DNA of 53,266 nucleotides, taken from the NCBI RefSeq assembly GCF_014859355.1, contig NZ_JACUUJ010000021.1, positions 1 through 53,266 on the forward strand, in the 5' to 3' direction. Within the stretch, counting starts at the first letter, position 1; each line of letters begins with the position of its first letter. Below are positions 1 through 11,701 of this stretch, one piece after another. The position numbers and the translations under genes were made by a program. The notes under the pieces are model-generated. The model was not told the DNA's origin, searched no databases, and was given only the letters and a program-made list of their open reading frames with translations. Origin of the DNA: Yoonia sp. (GTDB taxonomy: Bacteria > Pseudomonadota > Alphaproteobacteria > Rhodobacterales > Rhodobacteraceae).

Positions 1-1066
1 GGCGACGCCGCCGCGCGTAATCACCCGCGCGCCGGGGGTGGTATTCAGCCCCAACCGCAGCGGATCAAGACGCGCCAGCCCCCGCGCCAGCATGTCCCGT
101 ATCACCGGGGCGCTGTCGGTCTCGGGGTTGCGGCGGATGCCACGGCAATCAATGGCGTGATCAGCGATCAACATCCGCTCGGTGCCGTCGGGCCGGATGG
201 TGACGATCCCGGTCCGTCCGCCCAAGGGCACCGCCCCGGCAAAGCGCGCACGCAGTAACGTCAATTGCCCGGCATCGCGCGCGGCCGCGATGGCGCGGGC
301 CGATTGCGGCGGCATCCGGTGGCGATGCACCTCCCAACGGCTTGCACCGTGGCGCAGGAAGCGGGCGCGCGTCTCGGTATCCCAGGACCGCCAGATCGCC
401 GCCACATGCGGGCGCAACCCGTCAAGCACAAGCTGCCAGGGAATGCCCTGCGCCTCAGCGGCGCGCAGACGCACGCGCAGCCAACGCAAAAGCGCGCTCA
501 CCGATGCGCCAAGCGGCACCCCGCCACACCCGACAGGTTGGGCCGCGCCGCTGACATGCGGTTGCGGCAGCAGGCCCCGACGCGACAGGCAGGTGATCGT
601 CCCGCGATGGCCCCGCGCCAGCAGCGCGACCACATGATCGACCATCGACAGGCCCGTGCCGACGATCACCACCCGGGCATCCAGTCCTCGGGCAGGGTAA
701 AATCCCATGCCCCGCGCAACCCATCGCGCGGCTCGGCGGGCACCGCATGACCGGTTGCCAAGATCGCAGTATCGGCCAGTACCGCCGTGCCATCATCGAG
801 ATGCGCGCTTATCCCGCCGCGCGTCTCTTCAACGCGCAGCACCTCGCCCGAGACGCAGCGCAGCCGGTCATCGCGCCACGGCACCACGAGGCTTTCGAGA
901 TAGCGGCCATAGGTGGCGCGGCTAACAAAGCACTGGTCGGTCGCGCCGCAACCCTCATCGCGTGTGCGCAGCCAGCGCAGGAAATGATCCGGATCGTCAG
1001 GAAAGGCGCTCATGTTGTGGACGCGGGCGCGCCGTCAAGGCCAGGAAGAAGCAGCGTTCTGATCAT
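1..1066 (-). pseudogene. Decayed FAD/NAD(P)-binding protein (YdhS/COG4529-like), partial at left edge
   Basis: Two reading frames on the minus strand together give one protein of the uncharacterised NAD(P)/FAD-binding family. The first (about 1013-666) begins MSAFPDDPDHFLRWL, a block that in this family lies well inside the protein, and stops at MPGW. The homology continues at once in another frame from about 680 to base 1 (RVVIVGTGLSMVDHV, then TITCLSRRGLLPQPH, DCRGIRRNPE), where the window ends. The expected N-terminal GxGxxG dinucleotide-binding segment is missing. An ATG at 1066 behind a strong AAAGGAG opens only an 18-codon frame that stops near the junction. I infer a 5' internal deletion plus a one-base frameshift, so a pseudogene. 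A sequencing error could explain the frameshift but not the missing N-terminus. Confidence 0.7.
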
Positions 1067-1151
1067 GGGCAATCTCCTTTCCTATAAACCCTATCATCTT
1101 TGTCGTGATTTTTGGTTCCAAATTTTACCAAGGTTTTAGAATGTCAATCTC

Positions 1152-1164
1152 TCTGACGGTCAGA
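1152..1164. promoter_or_regulatory. Perfect 6-1-6 dyad, candidate operator
   Basis: TCTGAC-G-GTCAGA is a perfect inverted repeat in the AT-richer gap (1067-1320) upstream of the decayed flavoprotein gene. Its size and form suit a TetR-like or similar dimeric repressor, but no regulator gene lies beside it. The rest of the gap holds no gene or clear terminator. Confidence 0.3.
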
Positions 1165-1320
1165 CCGCAATTGTGTCGATGCTTGTCTTTATTGGAAATC
1201 TTCTCGTTCATCTTGCCGAGAAAATTCTACTTTTGCAGCCCCATACTTTCGGGGGGGCGCCCAGATGAACAGTGATTAATTTTTTATCCTCAAAGTTGAC
1301 CCCAAATAATCCCAACCAAC

Positions 1321-2613
1321 CTAAACTACAACTTCCACCCTCTCCTGCTCTCCCACGCCAAACACACGTTTATAGCGAGCAATCTCTTCCGCTGGTCCCA
1401 TGGCCTTATTCGGGTTGTCGCTCAGTTTGACGGTGGGGCGGCCCTCGGCGCTGACGGCTTTGCAGACAAGGCTGAACGGCGCCAGCGCGTCGTCCGCCAC
1501 CAGCCCTTTGAAATCATTGGTCAGCATCGTCCCCCAGCCGAAGGATACCCGCACGCGCCCGGCGAATTGTTGTTGCAGTTCGATGATCTTGTCCACGTCC
1601 AGCCCGTCCGAGAAGATGACAAGCTTTTCGGCGGGGTTTTCCCCTTTGGATTGCCACCAGTTGATAGCCCGTTCGGCCCCCACAGCCGGGTCGCCGCTGT
1701 CGATGCGCATACCGGTCCAACCCGCCAGCCAGTCCGGCGCGTTGTCAAGGAACCCCTTTGTGCCGAAGGTGTCGGGCAGAATGATGCGCAGGTTGCCGTC
1801 GTGTTCGTCCTGCCAATCAGCCAGCACTTCATAGGGGGATTGCCGCAGCGCGTCGTCAGTTTGGGCAAGCGCGGCATAGACCATGGGCAGTTCGTGGGCG
1901 TTGGTGCCGATCGCCTCGATCTCGCGCATCATGGCGATGCGGCAGTTGGAGGTGCCGGTAAAGCTGTTGCCTAGCCCTTCCAGCATCGCTTGGGCGCACC
2001 AGTCCTGCCAAAGGTATGAATGCCGCCGCCGCGTGCCAAAATCGGCGACGCGCAGCCCGTCGAGCGGGCGGAGTTTTTCGACCTTTTCCCACAGTTTCGT
2101 CATCGCGCGGGCATAAAGCACCTGGAGTTCGAACCGCCCCATGTCTTTCAGCACGGCACGCCCTCGCAGTTCCATCAGCACCGAAAGGGCGGGAATTTCC
2201 CATAGCATGACCTCGGGCCATGATCCTTCAAAGGTCAGTTCATACTGGCCATCGCGTTTTTCAAGGTGATATGGCGGCAGTTGCAGGTTTTCGAACCATT
2301 CCATGAAGGCGGGCGTAAACATCTGACGTTTACCGTAAAAGGTGTTGCCGCGCAGCCATGTGCTTTCGCCCCGCGTCAACCGCAATAACCGGATATGGTC
2401 AAGCTGTTCGCGCAGCTCGCCTTCGTCTACCAAATCGGCAAGGCGGATGGATTTGGTGCGGTTGATCAGGCTGAAAGTGACCTGCGTATCGGGGTGGTTG
2501 CGAAACACCGACTGGCACATCAGCAGTTTGTAGAAATCAGTGTCGATCAACGACCGCACGATCGGGTCGATTTTCCATTTGTGGTTCCAGACGCGTGTGG
2601 CGATATCGACCAT
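1321..2613 (-). CDS. pncB: Nicotinate phosphoribosyltransferase
   Basis: This 430-residue protein is a full-length match to the PncB family. The enzyme condenses nicotinate with PRPP to give nicotinate mononucleotide in the cytoplasmic Preiss-Handler NAD salvage route. Visible family signatures are SLIDTDFYKLLMCQ near the N-terminus, the GTSN segment followed by GTNAHE, whose histidine (about residue 240) is the one phosphorylated in the family, and the phosphate-binding region GMRIDSGDP followed by VIFSDGLD and FGWGTMLTND. It lies downstream of pncA on the same strand, separated by a glycosyltransferase stump, so nicotinamide deamidation and nicotinate capture are encoded together. Confidence 0.96.
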   Translation of the reverse strand: MVDIATRVWNHKWKIDPIVRSLIDTDFYKLLMCQSVFRNHPDTQVTFSLINRTKSIRLADLVDEGELREQLDHIRLLRLTRGESTWLRGNTFYGKRQMFTPAFMEWFENLQLPPYHLEKRDGQYELTFEGSWPEVMLWEIPALSVLMELRGRAVLKDMGRFELQVLYARAMTKLWEKVEKLRPLDGLRVADFGTRRRHSYLWQDWCAQAMLEGLGNSFTGTSNCRIAMMREIEAIGTNAHELPMVYAALAQTDDALRQSPYEVLADWQDEHDGNLRIILPDTFGTKGFLDNAPDWLAGWTGMRIDSGDPAVGAERAINWWQSKGENPAEKLVIFSDGLDVDKIIELQQQFAGRVRVSFGWGTMLTNDFKGLVADDALAPFSLVCKAVSAEGRPTVKLSDNPNKAMGPAEEIARYKRVFGVGEQERVEVVV

Positions 2614-2688
2614 GGCGGCCCCCTTGTGTTTTGGGGTGTTAGAACAAGGGTTGCGCGGGCTGGCAAGCCCCGGACAATTACATCAGTG

Positions 2689-2814
2689 TCAAAGGACGTC
2701 GCTAGAGACAACAATCACCTCTCCATCCGGCGGGCATGCCGCCAATGCAGAACGGACGGCCCGTTGCAGCAACGTCGGCCGGTTATAGGTAGGAATGATG
2801 ATCGACACCATCAT
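2689..2814 (-). pseudogene. Truncated family 2 glycosyltransferase stump
   Basis: A 41-codon frame whose N-terminal part, VSIIIPTYNRPTLLQRAV, is the nucleotide-sugar-binding start of GT-A family 2 glycosyltransferases. It reads on to GEVIVV and then ends (SSDVL, stop) where intact members carry the VDDGS motif. The start ATG overlaps the pncA stop as ATGA, so the stump would be translationally coupled to pncA. No catalytic DxD or later domain follows before pncB. I infer the remnant of a once-complete gene whose 3' portion was deleted; a functional 41-residue peptide is unlikely. Confidence 0.65.
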
Positions 2815-3404
2815 GACAGCGTCACCCCTGCCGCCTGCATCCCGGCCTTGGCCGCGTCCAGCGATCCGTCGAAATCAATCGCGCGGCACAGATCCATGCG
2901 CACTGTCACATCGAACCCCAGTCTTGCCGCGTCCACTGCCGAATAATTCACACAGAAATCCGTGGCCAACCCGACAAGCGTCAGACGGTCGATGCCGCGT
3001 GTGCGCAGATACCCCTTTAGCCCCGTCGGGGTTGTCTGGTCGTTTTCGAAAAACGCGGAATAGCTGTCGATGGCGGGGTTAAACCCCTTGCGGATGATCA
3101 GATCGGCACGATCCACCGTCAGATCAGGGTGAAATTGCGCGCCTGTCGATCCTTGAATGCAGTGATCGGGCCACAGCACTTGGGGGCCATAGGGCATCTG
3201 CGTCATGCTCATCGGGGCGGCGTCATGGCTGGACGCGAACGACGAATGCCCCGCCGGGTGCCAGTCTTGCGTCAGGATCACTGCGTCGAAATCGTTCATC
3301 GCAGCATTGATGCCGGGCACGATGGTGTCGCCGTCCGCGACGGCCAGCGCACCGCCCGGGCAGAAATCATTTTGCACGTCGATCACGATCAGGGCGTGGG
3401 TCAT
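2811..3404 (-). CDS. pncA: Nicotinamidase
   Basis: This isochorismatase-fold amidohydrolase of 197 residues converts nicotinamide to nicotinate, feeding PncB. The start at 3404 (MTHALIVIDVQNDF) is chosen because a GGAG lies 7 bases upstream; the frame stays open for 17 more codons but those residues do not resemble the family. The catalytic triad is visible as Asp9 (VIDVQNDF), Lys106 (IIRKGF) and Cys151 (GLATDFCV). The metal-binding DWHPAGHSSF segment follows the first strand. Its stop overlaps the start of the glycosyltransferase stump, and pncB lies beyond, consistent with an NAD-salvage operon. Confidence 0.95.
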   Translation of the reverse strand: MTHALIVIDVQNDFCPGGALAVADGDTIVPGINAAMNDFDAVILTQDWHPAGHSSFASSHDAAPMSMTQMPYGPQVLWPDHCIQGSTGAQFHPDLTVDRADLIIRKGFNPAIDSYSAFFENDQTTPTGLKGYLRTRGIDRLTLVGLATDFCVNYSAVDAARLGFDVTVRMDLCRAIDFDGSLDAAKAGMQAAGVTLS

Positions 3405-3542
3405 GGTGGCTCCGGTCATTTTGGTTTTCGTCTTGATCATAGGTAGCGCGATCATTGCACAGATGAAAGGGTCGCGCGGGGTTGCCCCTGTGTGTGATTT
3501 TGCCTATCCGGTGCCTCTTTTCATGCAAGGACACGGGCAGAC

Positions 3543-4790
3543 ATGGCGCGATTGGGTATCGACTTTGGCACATCGAACACGGCTGCGGGTATCATGGCGG
3601 CAGGTCGCCCGCATCTGATCGAGATAGAGCCGGGGCGCAACACGATGCCGACCTCTGTTTTCTTTGATCACGACCGCAGGGTCACTATCTATGGCAACAG
3701 CGCCAATACCGCCCTGATCGACGGGCGCGAAGGGCGGTTCATGCGCGCGCTGAAATCGGTGCTGGGCACGCCGCTGATGCGGGAACGCCGCCAGATCGCC
3801 CATGAACGGCTGACCCTGCTTGATGTGGTTGCGCGGTTCCTGCAAATGATCCGCGAAAGGGCCGAGGCCGCGACCGGCGACACTTTTGACCGCGCCTTGT
3901 CGGGCCGCCCCGTGCGGTTTCATTCCGCCGATGATGGCCGCAATGCGCAGGCCGAGGTTGACTTGCGCGATGCCTATCATCTGGCCGGGTTCACCGAGGT
4001 GCAATTCATGTATGAACCAGAGGCCGCGGCGCTGGCCAGTGGGCCGCTGGCCAAGGGTGATCTGGGGCTGATCGTGGATATTGGCGGCGGCACATCGGAT
4101 TTTTCGGTGTTTGCACGGGACGGCGATGCGACGCAGATCATCGCCAGCCACGGCGTGCGCATCGGCGGCACCGATTTTGACCGCGCGATCAGTATCGCCC
4201 ATGTGATGCCACTGTTGGGGCGGGGTGCCGATGTGCGCAATGCGCTGGGGTCGGGCACGCATGTCGCGCCGAACGCAATATTCAACGATCTGGCGACATG
4301 GCAGAAAATTCCTTTTGTCTATACGCCCGATAACCGCCGCATGGTGGCTGATTTTGTCAAACTGGGGGTCGATCCGGCGTTATTCGCGCGCCTGAACAGC
4401 GTGCTGGACATGGAATTGGGCCATGACATTGCCTTTGCGGTCGAGGCGGGCAAAATCCGCCTGAACGCGCCTGATGTGATGGACACCGGCATTGACCTGC
4501 GCGTGATCGAAAAGGCGCTGTGGGCCAAGCTGACCAAGGCGCAAATGGCCGCTGTGCTGGCCGACCAAGCCGCGCAGATCAGCGATTGCGCGTTGCAAAC
4601 CCTTGAAATGGCCGGTGTTGCGCCCAGCCGGATCGCCAAGGTGGTCTTTGTCGGCGGGTCCAGCCTGCTACATGTGGTCGAAGGGGCGATGGTGGCGCTG
4701 TTTACCGATGCCACCCTTGAACGGGCCGAGGCATTTACCGCCGTCGCCGATGGTCTGGCCATGGCCGCATCGCGTGACTTGCCCCTTTGA
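3543..4790 (+). CDS. Hsp70 family protein, YegD-like
   Basis: This 415-residue protein has the actin/Hsp70 ATPase fold: phosphate-1 loop GIDFGTSNTAAG (residues 4-15), EPEAAALASG, phosphate-2 loop VDIGGGTSDFSVF, and adenosine loop FVGGSSLL near the C-terminus. It stops soon after the nucleotide-binding domain and lacks the substrate-binding domain and lid of DnaK, so it matches the short YegD type, whose role is poorly defined. No DnaJ or GrpE gene lies nearby. An AAGGA precedes the ATG by about 11 bases. The next gene, trhO, starts 24 bases downstream, so the two may be co-transcribed. Confidence 0.85.
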   Translation: MARLGIDFGTSNTAAGIMAAGRPHLIEIEPGRNTMPTSVFFDHDRRVTIYGNSANTALIDGREGRFMRALKSVLGTPLMRERRQIAHERLTLLDVVARFLQMIRERAEAATGDTFDRALSGRPVRFHSADDGRNAQAEVDLRDAYHLAGFTEVQFMYEPEAAALASGPLAKGDLGLIVDIGGGTSDFSVFARDGDATQIIASHGVRIGGTDFDRAISIAHVMPLLGRGADVRNALGSGTHVAPNAIFNDLATWQKIPFVYTPDNRRMVADFVKLGVDPALFARLNSVLDMELGHDIAFAVEAGKIRLNAPDVMDTGIDLRVIEKALWAKLTKAQMAAVLADQAAQISDCALQTLEMAGVAPSRIAKVVFVGGSSLLHVVEGAMVALFTDATLERAEAFTAVADGLAMAASRDLPL

Positions 4791-4814
4791 CCGGACAGGC
4801 GTATTTGACGGGGC

Positions 4815-5723
4815 ATGTATACTGTTGCCGCGCTTTATCACTTTACCCGCTTTGCCGATCACGCCGCCCTGCGTGACCCGCTGCTGGCCTTATGCAAATC
4901 CCACGGGATCAGCGGCACCCTGCTGCTGGCGCCCGAAGGGATCAACGGCACGATTGCGGGCAGCCGCGCGGGCATTGACGCGGTGATCGCGCATATCCGC
5001 GCACTGCCCGGCTGTGCCGGTCTGGAATGGAAGGAAAGCACCGCCACGACGCCGCCGTTCCACCGCATGAAGGTGCGGCTGAAACGTGAAATCGTGACCA
5101 TGGGCCAACCCGATGTAGACCCGATCGCGCAGGGCACCGGCCATTACGTTGACCCCGCCGACTGGAACGACCTGATCAGCGCGCCCGATGTCGCGGTGAT
5201 TGACACACGCAACGATTACGAGGTGGCGATTGGCACCTTTGACGGCGCGATAGATCCGCAAACAAAATCCTTTGGCGAATTCCCCGCTTGGTGGGAAGAA
5301 AACAAGCACCGTTTTCATAACAAGCGCATCGCGATGTTCTGCACCGGCGGGATCAGGTGCGAGAAATCCACCAACTTTCTGATGGGTCAGGGGGTCGCGG
5401 ATGTCTATCACCTCAAAGGGGGCATCCTGAAATACCTTGAGGACGTCCCGCAAGAGCAAAGCAAATGGGATGGCGCATGTTTCGTCTTTGATGCCCGCGT
5501 CAGCGTCGGCCATGGATTGTCCGAAGGGCCGCATATTCTGTGCCACGCATGCCGCCGCCCGCTGTTGCCCACAGACCGTGATCATCCCGCCTATGAAGAA
5601 GGTGTCGCCTGTCATCACTGCGTGGATGAAACAACCGATGCCGACAAGGCGCGGTTTCGCGAACGGCAAAAGCAGATCGCGCTGGCGAAAAAACGCGGCA
5701 CGCATCATATTGGCGGATTATAG
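4815..5723 (+). CDS. trhO: tRNA uridine(34) hydroxylase, rhodanese family
   Basis: The 302-residue protein has the family layout: an N-terminal acylphosphatase-like domain (FYHFTRF, then [16 protein letters not shown]), a central rhodanese domain ([16 protein letters not shown]) with active-site loop CTGGIRC beginning at Cys176, and a C-terminal zinc-binding tail (CHACRRPL, then CHHCVDE). Members use prephenate-independent, O2-dependent chemistry to form 5-hydroxyuridine at the tRNA wobble position (established for E. coli TrhO, formerly YceA). The length is typical and the catalytic cysteine is present. It follows the Hsp70 gene closely. Confidence 0.92.
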   Translation: MYTVAALYHFTRFADHAALRDPLLALCKSHGISGTLLLAPEGINGTIAGSRAGIDAVIAHIRALPGCAGLEWKESTATTPPFHRMKVRLKREIVTMGQPDVDPIAQGTGHYVDPADWNDLISAPDVAVIDTRNDYEVAIGTFDGAIDPQTKSFGEFPAWWEENKHRFHNKRIAMFCTGGIRCEKSTNFLMGQGVADVYHLKGGILKYLEDVPQEQSKWDGACFVFDARVSVGHGLSEGPHILCHACRRPLLPTDRDHPAYEEGVACHHCVDETTDADKARFRERQKQIALAKKRGTHHIGGL

Positions 5724-5823
5724 TGACCAGCACCGCGCAAGACATTGTCGGGCAACGCCCCTTGCCGTAGCGATAGACCCGCAATAAACGGGGCCGAACG
5801 CAACGCCGGAACGGACGGACGCC

Positions 5824-7137
5824 ATGACAGATGTCAATTCAGTCGAAGACAGCAGGGTTTATCAGGATGATCACCTGATCCGGTCACTTGTGGCGCAATA
5901 CCACAGCCCGCTTTACGTCTTTGATGCCGCCGCGATCCGCGCCAATTGCCGCACCGTGAAACAGGCCGTGCCTTACGCACATCTGCACATTCGCTATGCC
6001 TGCAAGGCACTGTCATTGCAGGCCGTGCTGAAGATCATGCTGGACGAAGGCATGTGGATCGACGCGTCTTCCATCAACGAAGTGCATCGCGCCCTGATCG
6101 CGGGTTTCACGCCGGAACAGATTTACTATACCGGCGAAGGCGCAACTCTGGGCGTTTACCGTGATCTTGTGGAACGCGATGTGCTGGTCAACTGCACCTC
6201 GATCGACCAGATTGATTTGCTGGGTCAGGCGGGTGGCACCCGCTGTTCGATCCGCATCAACCCTGGCGAAGGGCATGGTGCCAATACCCAGACCAACACC
6301 GGCGGCCCATCCAGCAAGCATGGCATCTATTTCGACCAGCTTGACGCGGCCAAGGCGGCGGCAGCGCAATACGGCATCCGCATCACGGCCATTCATTCGC
6401 ATATCGGGTCGGGCACCGATCTGGGTCATTGGCTGCGGATCAAGGACAAGACGCTGGATTTCGCGCGCGGCTTTCCTGATCTGGATACCGTCAATCTGGG
6501 CGGTGGCCTGCCAGTGGTGTATAACAAGACCAACGACCAACCGATGCCGATCCGCGAATGGGGGGCCGCGCTGACGCAATCCATGCAGGAATTTTCCGCC
6601 GAAATGGGCCGCGACATCGAACTGCAACTGGAACCGGGGCGATTTCTGGTGGCCAATGCCGGCGTGTTGCTGGCCGAGGCGCAGGCGGTCAAATCAACCA
6701 CCAATGCTGACGGATCTGACGGGTTCAACTTTGTCATCGTCAACACAGGGCTGAACCACAACATCCGCCCCGCGCTTTACGGCAGCTATCACCCGATCCG
6801 GTTCATTGCACCCAAGGATGAAAACCGGGGCGCGCCGCGCGACTATGTCATCGCGGGCTATCTGTGCGAAAGCGGCGATGTCTTCACCGTGGATGCGGCA
6901 GGCAATCTGCGCCCACGTGTCATGGATGAAATCAGAGTTGGCGATATCATGGTAATGGCGGGCGTCGGCGCCTATGTGCATGCCTTGAAAAGCGAATACA
7001 ATTCCATGAACCTGCCTGCATCCGTGATGATCATGGAGGACGGGACGACGCGCATGATCGAACGGCGCGGCACATTGGAAGACGTGATGCGCCGCGAGGC
7101 CGAGGTATATCAGGACGAAAACGCGCCGAAAATTTGA
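5824..7137 (+). CDS. lysA: Diaminopimelate decarboxylase-type PLP enzyme
   Basis: This 437-residue fold-type III PLP decarboxylase shows the Schiff-base lysine at residue 61 (YACKALS), the HSHIGSG strand, the phosphate-binding NLGGG, EPGRFLVANAG and the CESGD motif of the inter-subunit active site, followed by a conserved YVHALKSEYNSMNLP. These fit meso-diaminopimelate decarboxylase, the last step of lysine synthesis. The family also includes ornithine/arginine and carboxynorspermidine decarboxylases, and Rhodobacteraceae may carry several paralogues, so substrate specificity is inferred. The gene stands alone, with no dap genes adjacent. Confidence 0.75.
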   Translation: MTDVNSVEDSRVYQDDHLIRSLVAQYHSPLYVFDAAAIRANCRTVKQAVPYAHLHIRYACKALSLQAVLKIMLDEGMWIDASSINEVHRALIAGFTPEQIYYTGEGATLGVYRDLVERDVLVNCTSIDQIDLLGQAGGTRCSIRINPGEGHGANTQTNTGGPSSKHGIYFDQLDAAKAAAAQYGIRITAIHSHIGSGTDLGHWLRIKDKTLDFARGFPDLDTVNLGGGLPVVYNKTNDQPMPIREWGAALTQSMQEFSAEMGRDIELQLEPGRFLVANAGVLLAEAQAVKSTTNADGSDGFNFVIVNTGLNHNIRPALYGSYHPIRFIAPKDENRGAPRDYVIAGYLCESGDVFTVDAAGNLRPRVMDEIRVGDIMVMAGVGAYVHALKSEYNSMNLPASVMIMEDGTTRMIERRGTLEDVMRREAEVYQDENAPKI

Positions 7138-7181
7138 TCCAGCGCAAGGATTGGCATAGCTGATCGCACCATATTCGTCGC

Positions 7182-8525
7182 ATGAAACAGATTGATCGCC
7201 TTGCCGCGCTTGGGCTTTTTGATGCCCGCGTGCCCCGCTATACCTCTTACCCGACAGCGCCGGTGTTTTCGCCCAACGTGGGCGCGCCAGAACAAGCTGC
7301 GGCCCTTGCCGCACTTCCGCCCGATGTGCCGGTGTCGGTTTATCTGCATATTCCGTTTTGCGAACGCCTGTGCTGGTTCTGCGCCTGCCGGACACAGGGC
7401 ACGCAAACGCTGGCCCCGGTTGAAAGCTATATCGCCACACTGGAACAGGAACTGGCACTGCTGGCAGATGTGTTGCCCAAGGGGTTGCGCATGGGCCGGA
7501 TGCATTGGGGCGGTGGCACGCCCACGATCCTGCCGCCCGACCTGATCCATCGCCTTGCGCGCGCGGTCAAGGCGGTGATCCCGCCCACGGATGACTGGGA
7601 GTTTTCGGTTGAGATTGACCCCACGATGGTGGACCGCGACAAGATCGCAGCACTGGCCGCAGAGGGGATGAACCGCGCCAGCATCGGTATTCAGGATTTT
7701 GATCCGCAGGTACAGGCCGCGATCGGGCGCGCGCAACCATTTGATATCACGCGCGATTGCGTCGAAAATCTGCGTGCAGCGGGCATCACATCGCTGAACG
7801 CAGATCTGGTTTATGGGCTGCCATATCAGGATGCCGCCCGGATCAGCGACACCATCGACAAGGTGCTAAGCCTTGCGCCTGACCGGATTGCGCTGTTCGG
7901 TTATGCCCATGTGCCATGGATGGCCAAGCGGCAAAAACTGATCAAGGAAGAAACGCTGCCCGACGATCTGGCCCGCTATCATCTCGCGGAACTGGCTGCT
8001 GACAGATTTGCAGACGCCGGGTTCAGTGCCATTGGCATCGACCATTTCGCGCGCCCGGGCGATGGGCTGGAAACAGCCATGCGCACAGGCCATTTGCGGC
8101 GCAATTTCCAAGGCTACACCGCCGATACCTGCGCCACGCTGATCGGGATCGGGGCATCGTCAATCTCGCGCCTACCCACAGGTTACATCCAGAACGCCGC
8201 TGCGACACCTGCCTACACCCAACGCATCGCCGCTGGCCAGTTGGCCGGTGTGCGCGGGCACGTGATGACCGATGACGACCTGCTGCACGCCCGCGCGATT
8301 GAAATGCTGATGTGCGATTTCCGGCTGGATCGGCAGGCGCTGGGCGCGGAAGGCGCAGCGCTGGACGCGACCTGCGCCGCTGTTGCCGCGCAATACGGCG
8401 ATCTGGTGGACACGACCGACGACGCACTGACGATCCGCCCCGCAGGGCGGGCGCTGACGCGGATTATCGCCAGCGCCTTTGACGCACACAAGCCCGAGGG
8501 CGTGCGATACAGTCAGGCGTCGTGA
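7182..8525 (+). CDS. hemN: Oxygen-independent coproporphyrinogen III oxidase
   Basis: This 447-residue radical SAM enzyme of heme (and possibly bacteriochlorophyll) synthesis decarboxylates two propionate side chains of coproporphyrinogen III when oxygen is scarce. The iron-sulfur motif is visible as Cys60, Cys64 and Cys67 with the HemN-specific Cys69 (IPFCERLCWFCAC). It is followed by GGGTPTIL (SAM binding), GIQDFDPQVQ and DLVYGLPYQ. The RNF and Tyr-rich N-terminal segment (VPRYTSYPTAP) is also typical of true HemN, as opposed to the HemW-like proteins. The stop abuts the convergent gyrB stop with no spacer. Confidence 0.94.
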   Translation: MKQIDRLAALGLFDARVPRYTSYPTAPVFSPNVGAPEQAAALAALPPDVPVSVYLHIPFCERLCWFCACRTQGTQTLAPVESYIATLEQELALLADVLPKGLRMGRMHWGGGTPTILPPDLIHRLARAVKAVIPPTDDWEFSVEIDPTMVDRDKIAALAAEGMNRASIGIQDFDPQVQAAIGRAQPFDITRDCVENLRAAGITSLNADLVYGLPYQDAARISDTIDKVLSLAPDRIALFGYAHVPWMAKRQKLIKEETLPDDLARYHLAELAADRFADAGFSAIGIDHFARPGDGLETAMRTGHLRRNFQGYTADTCATLIGIGASSISRLPTGYIQNAAATPAYTQRIAAGQLAGVRGHVMTDDDLLHARAIEMLMCDFRLDRQALGAEGAALDATCAAVAAQYGDLVDTTDDALTIRPAGRALTRIIASAFDAHKPEGVRYSQAS

Positions 8526-10961
<2,436 letters not shown>

Positions 10962-10971
10962 CTACACCCAA

Positions 10972-11000
10972 AATATATGCTTTTCACTGCAGGATGTCAC
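10972..11000 (-). promoter_or_regulatory. Candidate sigma-70 promoter for gyrB
   Basis: Reading on the minus strand, GTGACA (11000-10995) and TATATT (10977-10972) are separated by exactly 17 bases, five of six bases matching the -35 consensus. The -10 element lies about 30 bases before the gyrB start. This supports transcription of gyrB independent of recF and lysE. Confidence 0.5.
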
Positions 11001-11043
11001 GCAATTGACACAAGATTTTGTGGCGGACCGGCGCTTTGATCCG

Positions 11044-11063
11044 GGGTGGATTTTCATCCACCC
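11044..11063. repeat. GGGTGGA palindrome (REP-like hairpin)
   Basis: GGGTGGA-TTTTCA-TCCACCC forms a 7-bp stem with a 6-base loop, flanked by CTACGGG. Short palindromes of the GTAGGGTGGA type recur in intergenic regions of many bacterial genomes. It lies between the lysE-family stop and the gyrB promoter and has no T-tract, so it is a poor intrinsic terminator. It might still act as an mRNA 3' end stabiliser. Confidence 0.4.
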
Positions 11064-11080
11064 TACGGGCTGAACGCGGG

Positions 11081-11701
11081 TCAGGTGAATGCGATCACGA
11101 CGCCCACACCAATCAGCAACCAACCTGCGCCAAGATTCATCCGGCGCAGGGCCGAGGTTGATTTCAAAAGTACCCGCACCCGGTCAATTGACGCGGCCAG
11201 AAACAGGTTGCCCGTCAGCGGAATGATGAAGCTGAGAAAGCAGATGATGGCGATATCCCCCGCCGTCGCCTGCGTCAGATCAAAAAACCCCGGTAGCACG
11301 CCCATATAGAACAGGATCGCCTTGGGGTTGCCCAAGATTACCGCCAGCCCGGCCACAAACCCGGCCCACACGCCCGGCCGTGTCAGGCGGCTGTTAGTGC
11401 CAATCGGCTGGTCAGCGTGACGGATCAGCGCGGCGCCCATGACAATGAACACAGCCACCGCCACCCATTGCAGCACCATCATAAAACCCGCGAATTCCGA
11501 CACCAACCAGGTCAGCCCGAACACCGCCACCAGTGGCCAGATCACATCGCCCACGACCACGCCCAGCACCAGCGGCCATGCGGCATGAAACCCGCCCGAC
11601 AGCGACCGCGCCAGCAGCGCGACCCAAACCGGACCCGGCGTCATGAACAGGATCACCAGCGCGCCGACATAAAGCGCCATTTGTGCAAAGGTGATTGTCA
11701 T
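11081..11701 (-). CDS. LysE/RhtB-family amino-acid exporter
   Basis: This 206-residue hydrophobic inner-membrane protein has about six membrane segments. The family hallmark TPGPVWVALLARSLSGG lies after the first segment (residues 20-37), and GNPKAILFYMGVLPGFFD in the middle matches the conserved NPKxxLFF region. Members export amino acids or related compounds by proton antiport; the substrate is not predictable here. Its ATG overlaps the stop of the upstream VOC gene (ATGA), so it is translationally coupled to it. Confidence 0.87.
   Translation of the reverse strand: MTITFAQMALYVGALVILFMTPGPVWVALLARSLSGGFHAAWPLVLGVVVGDVIWPLVAVFGLTWLVSEFAGFMMVLQWVAVAVFIVMGAALIRHADQPIGTNSRLTRPGVWAGFVAGLAVILGNPKAILFYMGVLPGFFDLTQATAGDIAIICFLSFIIPLTGNLFLAASIDRVRVLLKSTSALRRMNLGAGWLLIGVGVVIAFT

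Noticed and set aside
3504-5708. Long minus-strand ORFs opposite the Hsp70 and trhO genes (252 and 272 codons)
   Set aside because: They mirror GC-rich codons of well-recognised genes, show no domain of their own and have shadow-like composition.
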